DNA from: Termitomyces sp. T153
Lineage: Eukaryota; Basidiomycota; Agaricomycetes; Agaricales; Lyophyllaceae
DNA: 64,000 bases
Direction: 5' to 3'
Assembly (NCBI GenBank): GCA_018296165.2
Contig: JACKQL020000004.1
Span: 186,001 to 250,000, forward strand
Shown here: positions 21,386 to 31,940 of the stretch, piece by piece
How the letters are laid out: every line of letters begins with the position of its first letter
How positions within the stretch are numbered: position 1 is the first letter of the stretch
Program-made: the position numbers and the translations under genes
Notes under the pieces: generated by a model
Databases searched by the model: none
Seen by the model: the letters and a program-made list of their open reading frames with translations, nothing else
What the model was told of the DNA's origin: nothing

Positions 21386-21854
21386 AAACCATTAAAATTA
21401 ACTTGCATGATGAGATGTTCAATATATCAATAGCTCAATGTGGTAAAGGATTTACTAATAAGCTTGTTAGTCAACATCAATCAATCAATAGATGTGACCA
21501 AACATACTTTGTCATGTGGCCTCCTTTCTACAACCTTGGAAATGTCCATTATTTGGTCATGTTATATCAAAAAACATATGAGGCATGAAAAACAGTGTCC
21601 ATTAAATTGTATTTGGCCTTTTTCATCCCTGCAGACTATCTGGTACCTTTTATATATAGTCAAAAGATAGTATATATGTATTCAAGCTGTCTACTGCATT
21701 TATTTTGGTAAAAAATTTATCTAAAGAGCATAAAAACAGCCAAATTTGATTATATTACCATAAAAGGGTTTAAATTTGTCAGCATTTGTCAGCAGAAAAG
21801 TCATCACATAGGTGCAGCCACATTCTCATGTCTGTTGTTGCATAATATATAGAT
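21386..21854. other. Helitron 5' region, no gene seen
   Basis: AT-rich, CpG-free DNA upstream of the Helitron frame. The 5' end of the element should be here but I could not fix it. TATATATAG near 21660 is the only notable promoter-like motif. Confidence 0.4.
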
Positions 21855-21892
21855 GAGCTACAGTCCATGCCTTTGGCATGGGCCTGTAGCCC

Positions 21893-22080
21893 TTGCTTCA
21901 TCCTAGACCCAACCTCACTATGTTCAGTTAGGTCTTTGTATTTTGTCAACTCCAGACCCAACCTCACTATGTTCAGTTAGGTCTTTGTATTTCATCAACT
22001 CCAGACCCAACCTCACTATGTTTAGTTAGGTCTTTGTATTTCATCAACTCAATGCTGAGATCCAAACTCAACCTCAGTTT
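21893..22080 (+). repeat. 59-bp satellite array E (about 4 short units)
   Basis: Units of the same family, shortened: CCAGACCCAACCTCACTATG then TTTAGTTAGGTCTTTGTATT. Part of the left arm of the fold-back element. Confidence 0.8.
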
Positions 22081-23879
22081 GTCTCTCATGTTATTGATAA
22101 GTGTTCCTCAATAAAGTAATCAAGATTGTCATATTAATGGGCTTTCCCACTCATCTCTTTCACTATGCTGACTTTGGTCTTTCTTTTTTAAATCAATGTG
22201 TCTATAGATATGGGACAACCCCTGGGAAAGTGGCTGTGCTTATGCAACAACTTATCTGCTTAGTAAGGCTAACCAAGAACCTTCCTTTTTGGGTAACTTG
22301 GCTGTTTTTTGCATTTGGAACAGGTTTTTTCCAAAAAAAATTATAGTAGACTACTTTGATAGATATGAACCATTCTTTGACTATGTGTGAAAGGTGCCAG
22401 ACTTGATATTTCAGGCAATATCTAACTATTTTCAGCCTTACTTAGGTGAAATTGTACTGTCTTTTAATGCAACTCCTCAAGGGACACTTTTGGCTGTTCT
22501 TTGGGAAAGGAACCTGTCCCATGCATGTATTTCCTATCAAAAGAAAGTTCAGAACAATGAATTTATAATCAAAAATGGCCAAAGAAGTGGCATAAGATGT
22601 TTCTTTGACTCTTAAAAGCTTCTACTTATTTTTTAGAAAGGAGAATGATTGCCCTGTGTATATCCCTAGGCAACCTATGGTTCCTGAAGGACTTTGAGAA
22701 GTTTATAACATACACTATGTTTTGACTATAAATCTGACTTGAGTCTGATTGCTGATAGCCTCTGACTTGGAAGTGTATTCTGTGATGTTAGGTGGTACCA
22801 ACATTGAATTGTAAAATCAAACAAAGTGAGGCTATACTTGAACTGGAGTACTGCTAGCTGTATGTTGGCTTTCTGATTCTAAGGTGTATGGTTCAGCATT
22901 GAAAGTATGAATTCTTATAGTTTTACAGTGATCAGTTTCTATACCTTGGAGTCAACTTACTCCTGATCATTTCCAACTTTTCCTGCTCTCAATAAATATT
23001 TGACTACATTATAACAGCCTCTGAGAAAAGAATGGTGGGAATAATTTATTATGCTACTATTGGTGAAGAGAGCATTGAAGATTGCTTTGAGATGGAAAAA
23101 GCTTCAGAAGGCAGTATTAATATAGAATGTGTAAAGTTAACAGTCTTCTGTTAAGGGACTGGAATAAGAGGTTTTTTGCTCAGTACTATAACATATATCT
23201 ATATTTGAATAGACTGGATTGCTACTAGCTATAGGCTACATCCTGTTTCTGAGGATCCACAAAGTTTTTGATTTGAAGATGTATAGTCTGTGATTAGATG
23301 ATTGTATAGTCAGATATATCAAGTTGAAGACAACAGATGAGTGATGTCAAAGGTCTGATTGCTAAGTATTAGTACCACTTAGTGATACCATAAATGAGAT
23401 TGTAGATATCTTATTACTCAGACTGCTTTTCCTAATTTGTTTCTCTTTAGTATATTTTAGTGTTCAAAAATTGTCCAATATGCTCTTCAAAGTGCATGAG
23501 TAATAAGGGAATAGAAGGTGGAGGAGACTTTGATTGATCAATAATTCTAAATGTTCAAGTATATTATAGATGATCTATTAATGATCATCACTTGCAAGAG
23601 TTGGAATATTGGAAATCTAACCAAGCAAAGTGAGGTTTGGTCTGGATTTCAGCATTATGTTAAAAATAATGGAATACTTATAAAGGAAGGTTCATTTGAC
23701 TGAGTGAAATATAATTGAAATCATAGTGAAGACTTATGTTTACTGATATTAACAATGACAGAACTATCAACACATTGATTTAAAAAAGAAAGACCAAAGT
23801 CAGCATAGTGAAAGAGATGAGTGGGAAAGCCCATTAATATGACAATCTTGATTACTTTATTGAGGAACACTTATCAATA

Positions 23880-24039
23880 ACATGAGAGACAAACTGAGGT
23901 TGAGTTTGGATCTCAGCATTGAGTTGATGAAATACAAAGACCTAACTGAACATAGTGAGATTGGGTCTGGATCTCAGCATTGAGTCTGAAATACAAGGAC
24001 CTAACTGAACAAAGTGAGGTTGGGTCTGGGATGAAGCAA
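23880..24039 (-). repeat. 59-bp satellite array F (about 3 units, inverted)
   Basis: Reverse-oriented units (AGTGAGGTTGGGTCTGG) running into the last hairpin. Right arm of the fold-back element and right edge of the CpG-free block. Confidence 0.82.
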
Positions 24040-24077
24040 GAGCTACAGGCCCGTGCTAAAGGCATGGACCATAGCTC
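24040..24077. repeat. Hairpin at the right edge of transposon block 1
   Basis: GAGCTACAGGCCCGTGC, loop, AGGCATGGACCATAGCTC. Inverted in orientation relative to the left-edge copy at 5820. CpG-rich host sequence starts immediately after it. Confidence 0.78.
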
Positions 24078-24348
24078 GTATTATATAGATGATGACGGTC
24101 CGTATTTTGACAAAATCGTTGACGCTTGTAATCATGAAAGACTGATAGACATGGACACATTCATATCTCAAAACGATAATCATCAGAACACTCCTCAGAT
24201 TCGTAAAAAAAACTCCTCCTGTACATTGACATACAACTCCCGCGTTGTATGATATCGACCCCGACCTCCCACGACCCCAAAACATTAGATTAATCCAACA
24301 CATTCCACGTTCCCATCCCCGGCCACCTCTCCTTCCAACATGATCTCA

Positions 24349-26019
24349 CTACACCTCCCTAGCCACCCTCGCACGTGGCGGAACCGCGATATCAACAACC
24401 CCGGACATCATAGCAACGGTAAACGAGGGAAACGCCGCGAACGGGTCATTAGGCGACGGAGACGCCACCATACCCTTCCTAAACGCCTTCCTCTGCGAGG
24501 GGCTGAGTATACACCCAATGTCCGCCCCGCGTAAATTTACATTCCACGCCGGGACACGGGGTGACCAAACCCCCCCTTCCTTACTCCCAAACATCAGGTT
24601 CACACTTGGGGCGGGGGAGGGCGACAACACATCCGCACTCGCACCTAAGCTCGAACTCGCAGTCACATATGCCGACTCCACTTCCGACGCTTCCTCGAGC
24701 GTCACCGATTCCCAGAACTGCATCTCGAGATCCAGAGGCGCGGGCGTCGATTTCGGTTTAGCGTTCAAGTGAGCAGAGGCGGATGCAGAGGCTGATTCTG
24801 TAACGGGGGTCAAAAAGCTGAGGCCCAGAGGCGAGAATGTATGCGGCAGGTTCGGAAGACGATAGAGAGGTTTGGATTTGGGTTTGTACTTGGATTTGGT
24901 TGTAGATTCGTTCTCGAGCGAGCGGGCGCGGGAAGGGAGTTGGACTCGAAGGCTGCGCGTGCTGCTTTTGGTTGGTTTGGATGTGGATGTGGATTTGGTA
25001 GAGGAACGACCTCGTTCTGTGTTCATGTCCATGTTAATATTTGTGTCCACGTCTTTGTTTATGCCTCGGCCAATGTTTGTATTCGCGCGCATATAGATAT
25101 TGGCATGCATAGGCATATCATTCTCATCACCCTCAATAGGCGCAGAAGGATACGGAGACCTCGGATACGTGACCAGCGCTCTTCCCAGCTCTCCCCCTCC
25201 ACGTGGAACGGGTAACGACGTCTCCTGGAACATCACACCCACGTCCGAGCCTAAGCATGGCTTGTACGGCTTGGGCGACCTTGGGTCCCCGAGTGCAGGA
25301 ACAGAAAGAAGCTGCGTACTTGTGGGGGTCGTAGCTGATGTATTGTGCACTTCCTTGTACAGCTTAGGCGACCTTAGGGCCTCGGGCGCAGCAACGGAAG
25401 AAACCTTTAATCCCCGAGCTCCACTCGCGCGTCGCGATTTATACGGCTTGGGCGAGCGCGGATCTTCGAGTGTGGGGACAGAGAGGTACTGAGTCCTTGG
25501 TGTCAGCGTCTTGCGCGCTTCCTTGGTTTTGTACGGCTTAGGCGAACGGGGGTCCTCGAGCGTAGGTACATTGATCAGCTGCGTATTTCTACCTCCATTT
25601 TCGTCCTTATCCCGATTCTGAGTTTTCTTCGGCTTCGGCTGCCTTCCCCTAGGCGCATCCAACAACTTAAACGCATTAGACGCAGACGGCGAGAGCTGGC
25701 TTTGCCTGTTCGCCCATCCCTTGAGACCAGGCGACTCAAGAGACGAAGACACGACGATCGGACCGCGGTCGTACGTGTTAGGCGAATAGACTGTGAATGT
25801 GGATGCGAGGGCTGAGGAGGATGGGAAGTGGACGTGCGGAGAGGGGTGCGGAGAGGAGATTATGATGGAGAAGGTGGAGCGCGAGAGGGGTTTGGGTGAG
25901 AGAGGAAGAGGGAGAGGAGTCGATTTTTTGAGGATCGATTGAACGGGCTTGGGTGATATGACACTGAGAGTGTGGATGGGTGAGCGGACGGTGGCTCGTA
26001 GAATTGGTTGGTACGTCAT
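24349..26019 (-). CDS. Disordered protein with SILK and V-x-F motifs (copy B)
   Basis: Uninterrupted frame of 556 residues, rich in Ser, Pro, Thr and Lys. It shares an N-terminal block with the protein at 4640-5335: SILK at residues 28-31, SPHVHFPS at about 60-67, YSPNTYDRGPIVV at about 78-90. Residues 140-260 hold four copies of a repeat built on VPxLxDPRSPKPYK (PTLEDPRSPKPYK, PEALRSPKLYK, PALGDPRSPKPYK). The middle contains ANTNIGRGINKDVDTNINMD and a basic Arg/Lys/Ser segment; the tail has WESVTLEEASEVESAYV. No known domain. It could be a phosphatase-1 regulator or a substrate with many S/T-P sites; this is inference. Normal CpG content shows it belongs to the host, not to the adjacent transposon. 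Confidence 0.75.
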   Translation of the reverse strand: MTYQPILRATVRSPIHTLSVISPKPVQSILKKSTPLPLPLSPKPLSRSTFSIIISSPHPSPHVHFPSSSALASTFTVYSPNTYDRGPIVVSSSLESPGLKGWANRQSQLSPSASNAFKLLDAPRGRQPKPKKTQNRDKDENGGRNTQLINVPTLEDPRSPKPYKTKEARKTLTPRTQYLSVPTLEDPRSPKPYKSRRASGARGLKVSSVAAPEALRSPKLYKEVHNTSATTPTSTQLLSVPALGDPRSPKPYKPCLGSDVGVMFQETSLPVPRGGGELGRALVTYPRSPYPSAPIEGDENDMPMHANIYMRANTNIGRGINKDVDTNINMDMNTERGRSSTKSTSTSKPTKSSTRSLRVQLPSRARSLENESTTKSKYKPKSKPLYRLPNLPHTFSPLGLSFLTPVTESASASASAHLNAKPKSTPAPLDLEMQFWESVTLEEASEVESAYVTASSSLGASADVLSPSPAPSVNLMFGSKEGGVWSPRVPAWNVNLRGADIGCILSPSQRKAFRKGMVASPSPNDPFAAFPSFTVAMMSGVVDIAVPPRARVAREV

Positions 26020-27530
26020 TTCTTCTAGTCTGGTCGTTAGAGGTCGTAAGTCGAATCGTCAAGAGGAAAGGAGAAAATCGTCGATGTGTTCTGTGATATG
26101 GATATGTATAGAACCTGTCTTGACCAGCAGGGCAGAGCTATACGCTGTATAACAAAACACAAAACAGTCCATCAGTAAGTACGTTAACCAAGAGAGAGAG
26201 GACTGACAGTGAGAAGAATACGAGCAACGCTGAAGCCGCGAAAACTTCGGTGATCAAGGGGATGGGGATGTTTCGAGAGGCAGCAATATATATATCGTTC
26301 GAGGTTGTCATGCCATAGCCACAAGCTAGAACCCACGTGTACTTAGATCGGTTACCTGCGGCAGTGCCCACTCGCGTTGCGTTGGAATCATGTTCCGTCT
26401 TTTGATGGCGTCGTATCCATATACTGTGATTCCTGTTGTTCCGCCCAGTTCATAACTAGGCAAAACGATTCACAAAGGACATGTCAAGTCATGCAAAAAG
26501 CTCGTTAAGCCTGAGCCAAGTTGTTCCCAGTTCCGAAGGCAGGAAACAAAATGTATTGGAAGCAAGGATAGGACGGTCAATCACGGAGTCACTTGATTGG
26601 AAGCCGCTAAGCAGAACAAGAATATCTGTTTGGAAAAAGCGAATTAAACGACTTCTAGCCTTGGCCCTGATAGAACTGAGCGATGATCAAGAAAACGACC
26701 AGACTCTTACCCAGCTGTCGGTGGGGCCATATTTGAAAAAAACAGAGACAAATCAAAACTTCGTGTAAACGTCCACAATATATATATCAGTATCAATAAT
26801 CAATATATTCATTCACTCACTTTGATCACCTCATCTCCAGGACCGCAAATACGTCCTCATCACTCCCAAAATCTTCGGGTCTATTGACCTCCCAATCCAA
26901 GACCACCACACCAAAGCCCACTCCCTCTCCCCGTCCTCCTCCTCACCCATGAGTTCCGCGTGCGCGGAACTACCTATCCCCTTTCCTCGCTTGGATTGCT
27001 TTATAGGGTCCCGGCGGATACAAGGATACGCTGGCAGGATTGGGTAAAGGAGGAGTGGGTGATTAATGCATATAAGGGGCCGGTGAGACAGAAGTTCGTT
27101 CGTGGTAGTAAGAAGGGGGCAGCATGTTAGTTGGGGAGAACAGAACACAAGTAGATTGAAAGGCGTAATGAACGCTTGGGTATGTGTACTGAAACTGACA
27201 GAGCTTGGCGCGTGGTAATAAGGAAGGCAAACGTCACCACCGGGCTTGTAGCCGCTTAGGAGTACATCGTTCACTATAGGTGACTAGCTTCGTTATCTTG
27301 GGCATGTACATTATTCTTGATTTGTATCCTCTTGTTATTACAACAACTCATGTAGAATGTAGCAAGACAATTACTTGAAATTCGATATTCAATTCGAAAG
27401 CGTGACAACATCCAGTTTAGAAACAAAGGTCCCGGTTAACCTAAACCTATACCTGATCAACATCATATAATGATGCTAAATAACAAAAATGGTATGTCTA
27501 CGTATCCATATTGTATATAACTCCCTAAGC
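26020..27530. other. Intergenic region with weak ORFs only
   Basis: Upstream region of the SILK-motif gene. Frames at 26138-26371 (-), 26481-26768 (+) and 26831-27274 (-) were inspected. The last one could include two real exons (NDVLLSGYKPGGDVCLPYYH; then CIRRDPIKQSKRG...) around a GT...AG intron, but no family is recognised. AT-rich runs (TATATATATC) lie at 26287 and 26780. Confidence 0.35.
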
Positions 27531-30500
27531 TCACGACCACGGATTATCACCAAACCCATTCCTACTACTCGCTCCCGCTCCCCTCTTCCCCGCTCCGATA
27601 TGACTAGGTATTGTCCACGGATCAGTGATGGGAGGAGACGCAGACGCCATCCCAGATGCTGTCATAATGGACCCATCAGCCCCGCCAAACGACAAACCTA
27701 CCGCATCAGGCCGGGTACCAGTATCAGAAAACGAGAACGAGGAGCCCATGTTCACGCCGCCGTACGGACTTGTGCTAGTGCTTGTGCTAGAGTAGGAGCG
27801 GGAGGGAGAAAAGAAGCTGAAATCAGACATGAGACCTGGTGAGCTCGGGGTGTGAGCGAAGAAGTTGTTGGTGGAGGAATCCGTCGGTGGGCCCCATGTC
27901 TCGCTTGGGGTTCTAGGTGGGTACTTGAGCGGTTCTGCAGCCGCCGCCGGATGAGGAGGAGGAGAGCTCCGTGAGTATGAGTATGGCTCGTTCGTGAATG
28001 GGATGGGAGGCGTGAGCGGGGTCGGGTGCCGTGAAACCGGCTGAACATGTAATGCTCCATCATACGTCGATGTACTCCGTTGTTTATCACTCTCACTACG
28101 AGATTTCCATTTGTCTTCTTCTGAGTCGCCGCTGTGTATCACCACACTAGTACTGGCAGCAGTAGCAGAGAGTGAAGCCGCGCGCTGCAGCCTCGCCGAC
28201 AGATCCTCGCGTTCCGTGCTCAGTCCTCCAGAAACGGCGTTCGTATTCGTAGACCGACGATGACCCGGCTTAGGCCCAGGTGCTGACTCCGTCCGGTCGA
28301 TAACGGGTTTCGCGCCGACTTCGACTGGTGCTGATGAAAATTTGAGTTCGTCCGGACTGACTTTCTTTAGAGCTGCCTTAATTGCTTTGAGATCGAAGCC
28401 GGCTCGTGCGGGGATCGGAGGGTCGTTGTCGCTGTTGGGTGAAGTGGGTGTTGGGGTACCGTCCTGTCTGGGCTCAGTGGTGGATGGTGAGCCGTGCTCC
28501 ATTCTGGGTGGGAGATCGTCGTTGTCTGTTGAGCGGGTATTAGCTTGTTGGGAATTCTTTTGGTTAACAGCTAATGGAGGTTGTGTGACGTGCTGAGGCG
28601 TCTTCGATTTCTTCTTCAGTGAGAACCAACTCTTCTTCTCCGTGTGCTGTGCAACTCGTTCACCATCGAGTTCGTATTCCTATTCGACGGGTGCTCATAT
28701 AATCAGCACTTACTTTATACAAACAACTGATGAATAAACGCACCAATGGGTCGTCGAAGAAATCCGCCGAAACAGGGAATCCAAGTTGGTCCAAAATGAG
28801 GGGCATAAAAGCACGATAAGACATGTGTCCAGCAATTTTGTCCGTAACATCAACGTTCTCGATCCCAGGAATATCCTGGATCGGACGAAGTCCCGCTACA
28901 GTTCCTATCCCTCCACTCGTAGCGCGAAACAGGTAATTCAGCACCCAATCGTTCTTGGCGTACGCATTGACAAATCGGCCTGACACCACAGAACGGGCCT
29001 CGAACCACGTCTTCGTTGATACCGTCAACGTCGCGCCGAGAAGGAAGACGTCCTGGACGATCCCGAACGCTTTTTGCTTTGCGAGTTCGAGGAGCGCGTA
29101 AAAGATGACACGTGCGCCGAGTGAGAACCCAATCAAGGTTATTGGTCGAACACCTAGGTTTCGGTGCAACAGAACGTCTGCTAGCACACGACCGGCCAAA
29201 CGCGCACGATCTAGCGCGTTGCTCCATGGGTTATCGATGAGGTAGCCAAGTTTTGTCAAGACTGAAAGATAGCGAAGATCAGAATTTTTCGGGGTGGCTG
29301 GAGCTGAGACTGACTGATCGGCCATTGGAGGGCAGTCACTAGGGCGGACATGAGCGTCGCTTGAAGGACTGTCAGCCCGATCTGAGAAAGGACTTCGCTT
29401 GTGAGGATCTTCAGCGCGTCTCCGGTTTCTTGGATCATCTCGGGTTCCCAAAGCACGCTGAATACATCTCCGACGACGGGATCAAGTACACTGAATGGTA
29501 GTCGAACGTCGTCTTGTGGGCCCGCCATAAACCTGCGTGTAGATCAACAAAGTTATCTCTTGGGGGGTGATATGCAGCATACCCAGGTACAGTAAGTATA
29601 CAACTCACTCTCTTGTTGTTATGGAGTGGTAAGATGTCGAATGTTCGAACAAGTCTTGTGCGTTTGGCCATCCCATGAACAGCGATACCAGACCCAGTCA
29701 ATACGCCTCCTGTGGTGATGACTGCTGCGCCTGCCGTGCCGACCAGGAAACCCGTGGAACCACCGATACCGATGGTAGTCAGCGCTGCACCAATGCCGGC
29801 ACCAATCACAGGTGCAAGGAGACCCGCAGAGAGACCGATGACCAGACCACCACCTGGGACATATGAGTGAATTTGAGAAAGTAAGAGAATGGTGTATACC
29901 TAACGTCGCAAGCCCAAGCATGACATACCGCTTCCTCTTCTGGGCCTTCTGCTGTCCTTCGATCAAGTCCTTCTGTTCCATCTTCTCTACGTCCTCCTGG
30001 ATCTCGAGAGCTTCGGTCACACGACTTTCAAACTTGACAAGATCAAGCCATCCTAGACCAAGTTTCAAAGCTACAGCCTCAAGTAGGACTCGCGACCTCG
30101 CATCGTAAACGCTGTCAGCAATCAAGACCAGAAAGAGATCACACAATACTGTCCACCGGATGTCCAGAGTGACATCACGATCTGCACTAGAGAGTGTGGT
30201 AGTTACTCCGGGAACAGTAGTCGAAGTGTCTCCGAGGACTCTTGCTGTGGTCTGGTAGGGTACTGGCGCTTTTGGTGATGAGTTGGGCGAGGTACTCGAT
30301 ATGACCTTGGACGGAGAGTGAGTTATCTGAGGAGATGGGGGCCTACTCGGCTTGGGGGTAGTTGGTTCTTGGTCTGAAGTTTCATCCACTAATGTCTGAC
30401 CTGAGATGGATTCTGTATCGTCTTCGTGGACCATCCTATCGCGTTCCTCTTCCTGTCTTCGAGCCTCAACAGGGTCGTATTCCGGATTCGCGACCGTGTG

Positions 30501-31171
30501 TGTCGTCATTAACGGTGGCACAAGATCTGACGCGAGAACGCCATGTTCAGCGAGACTTTCAATCATCTTTTGCTCTGTTGGCAAAATTGTAGAATAGTAC
30601 TTAGATTGAGGTCATAACATGACTCGCCTTGCGTTGCAAGCTCCATATGATAATACAGTCGACCCATAATCTTCAAAATCCAAAGATCCATATTACTCAA
30701 CGCAGCCTTGAACTCTTTTCGACTGGCTTTGCTTAGCGCCTGAGACATCTCGCGACAAGTCAGATAACACAAGCCGACGTAGGCAATCCGTTGCGCCTCT
30801 GTGAGCAAATTCTTGGTCGCCTGCATCTGGCTGAGGGGCGTCATAGCTTTGTCCTCATCAAAGAGGTAGCGCGTGCGCAAATGAACTTCGTCCGCATCCT
30901 CTTCCTCGGTACCTCGAAGCCTCGTATAATTGCTCTCATCACGATCAAGCTTAGAACGCCAATCATTTCCGTAGTCGTCGACATCTATGAAATTTCCAGT
31001 TGCATTCGTTGCCTTTGCACTCGTTGCTGATGACTGATAGTGATACTTCTTCCGATCTTCCTCATCAAGGCCGCCAGCAAACTCATCCTCGCGCACAACA
31101 GGCATATCTTGCCAGCCATCCTCGTTATTGTCGTCAAATACGTTGGTAGGGGATATCGGAGTAACTGGCAT
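27531..31171 (-). CDS. DUF726 / TMCO4-family membrane-associated alpha/beta-hydrolase-like protein
   Basis: Six exons (31171-30628, 30574-29900, 29853-29583, 29532-29315, 29261-28744, 28679-27531) join in consistent phase to about 1124 residues. The N-terminal half is helical (KNLLTEAQRIAYVGLCYLTC, MGRLYYHMELATQEQKMIES, THTVANPEYDPVEA). A Gly-rich membrane region follows (GGLVIGLSAGLLAPVIGAGI, GGSTGFLVGTAGAAVITTGG), then KRVSCILTVPGFMAG. The DUF726 core has LTKLGYLIDNPWSNALDRAR, ITLIGFSLGARVIFYAL (the G-x-S-x-G nucleophile elbow), FVNAYAKNDWVLNYLFRAT and IENVDVT. The C-terminal 380 residues are Ser/Pro-rich and disordered. The family includes yeast Mil1 and human TMCO4. The first intron uses a GC donor. 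The start is the Met of MPVTPISPTN; earlier in-frame starts exist. Confidence 0.9.
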
Positions 31172-31940
31172 GGTCACAGATGTTAGGGGTGGGGCTAGAG
31201 CCCCATCAATGGCTAAGTTCTGCGAAACTGATCGTGTGAAATTGATCCACCCAAAAAATCTATAAGTAGGGCTAATAGCACTTCTACCTCCGAACTCTGT
31301 GCACTCTTGACCATGCTCGAGGGTCATGACGTATGGTTGGTGTAAGTATAACAAGTAAGTCACTTACACCTTCTCTGAACGGTGCGTTTATTCACAGGTA
31401 TTTGACATAGACGATGTAACGACCGTTATGTACCGTCGAGGGCCTTTCTAGTACGTACAACAATGAGTGGAGCGGAAATTTGGCAAATTGTCCTTCATCA
31501 GCGGCCTTCTTTGAACTGTACGCGAGCCTTGCCTGCATCTTCAACTTGGAGATTCTACATATGGTTGAGTTCTTGAGTGATCCACTCACATCGGCACATG
31601 TGATTCCTTGCTGTGGAACGTATGTATAGACTCTTGGTTTGTCTTCTTCATCTTGAGCTGGTATAAGTCGAATGACGTTCTATGGTGTTATGAAGCTCGG
31701 CAAAAGTTTATTGTTCATAACCATGCATGGCTTCTGCGATGACCGAGGAAGTTGAAGGTCATACGGAATATTCGAAGCTTCTTGATCTGATCTAATGCTG
31801 CTTTCTCCCCAACCTTTCCTTGTGCTCCACGTTCCATTACTAGAATCTCGGGTTATTCACATCATTTATTGATGACATTCGAACAAGGCAAGCGCGTAGA
31901 GTACTTCAAGGCGTGACCCAGAGCCGAAGAAGTATAGCTC
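31172..31940. other. Intergenic region between divergent genes
   Basis: Lies between the 5' ends of the DUF726 gene (-) and the GH43 gene (+), so it probably holds both promoters. The small frame at 31392-31589 shows no family motif. Confidence 0.45.

Larger units (their letters stand above)
14185..21854 (-). mobile_element. Helitron rolling-circle transposon, degenerate
   Basis: Sense direction is minus. The protein-coding part runs from 21385 down to 15686 and holds, in order, a repeat-rich N-terminal region, a Cys zinc-finger region, a Helitron-like N domain, the Rep nuclease and a Pif1-type helicase. Downstream come satellite arrays D and C and a hairpin (14222-14185). A hairpin near the 3' end is normal for Helitrons. 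The exact ends (5' TC, 3' CTRR) could not be assigned. The left limit is taken at the hairpin and the right limit at the next hairpin copy. Stops are point changes within one frame, so the element decayed mainly by substitution. Confidence 0.82.
21855..24077. mobile_element. Fold-back (inverted-repeat) non-autonomous element
   Basis: Left arm 21855-22204 (hairpin, satellite array E, unique stretch). Right arm 23762-24077 is its inverted copy: the segment around CATGAGAGACAAACTGAGG and CTCATCTCTTTCACTATGCT reads the same on opposite strands. The arms are about 320-350 bp and the interior about 1.55 kb. The interior is AT-rich, without a recognisable gene (the frame at 22394-22615 gives no match I know), and recurs inverted at 12801-14165. 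Similar short sequences flank both ends (CATAATATATAGATGA at 21841, CGTATTATATAGATGA at 24077). Confidence 0.72.

Noticed and set aside
26481..26768. 95-residue plus-strand frame as a gene
   Set aside because: No motif, no splice partner, and composition like random host DNA.
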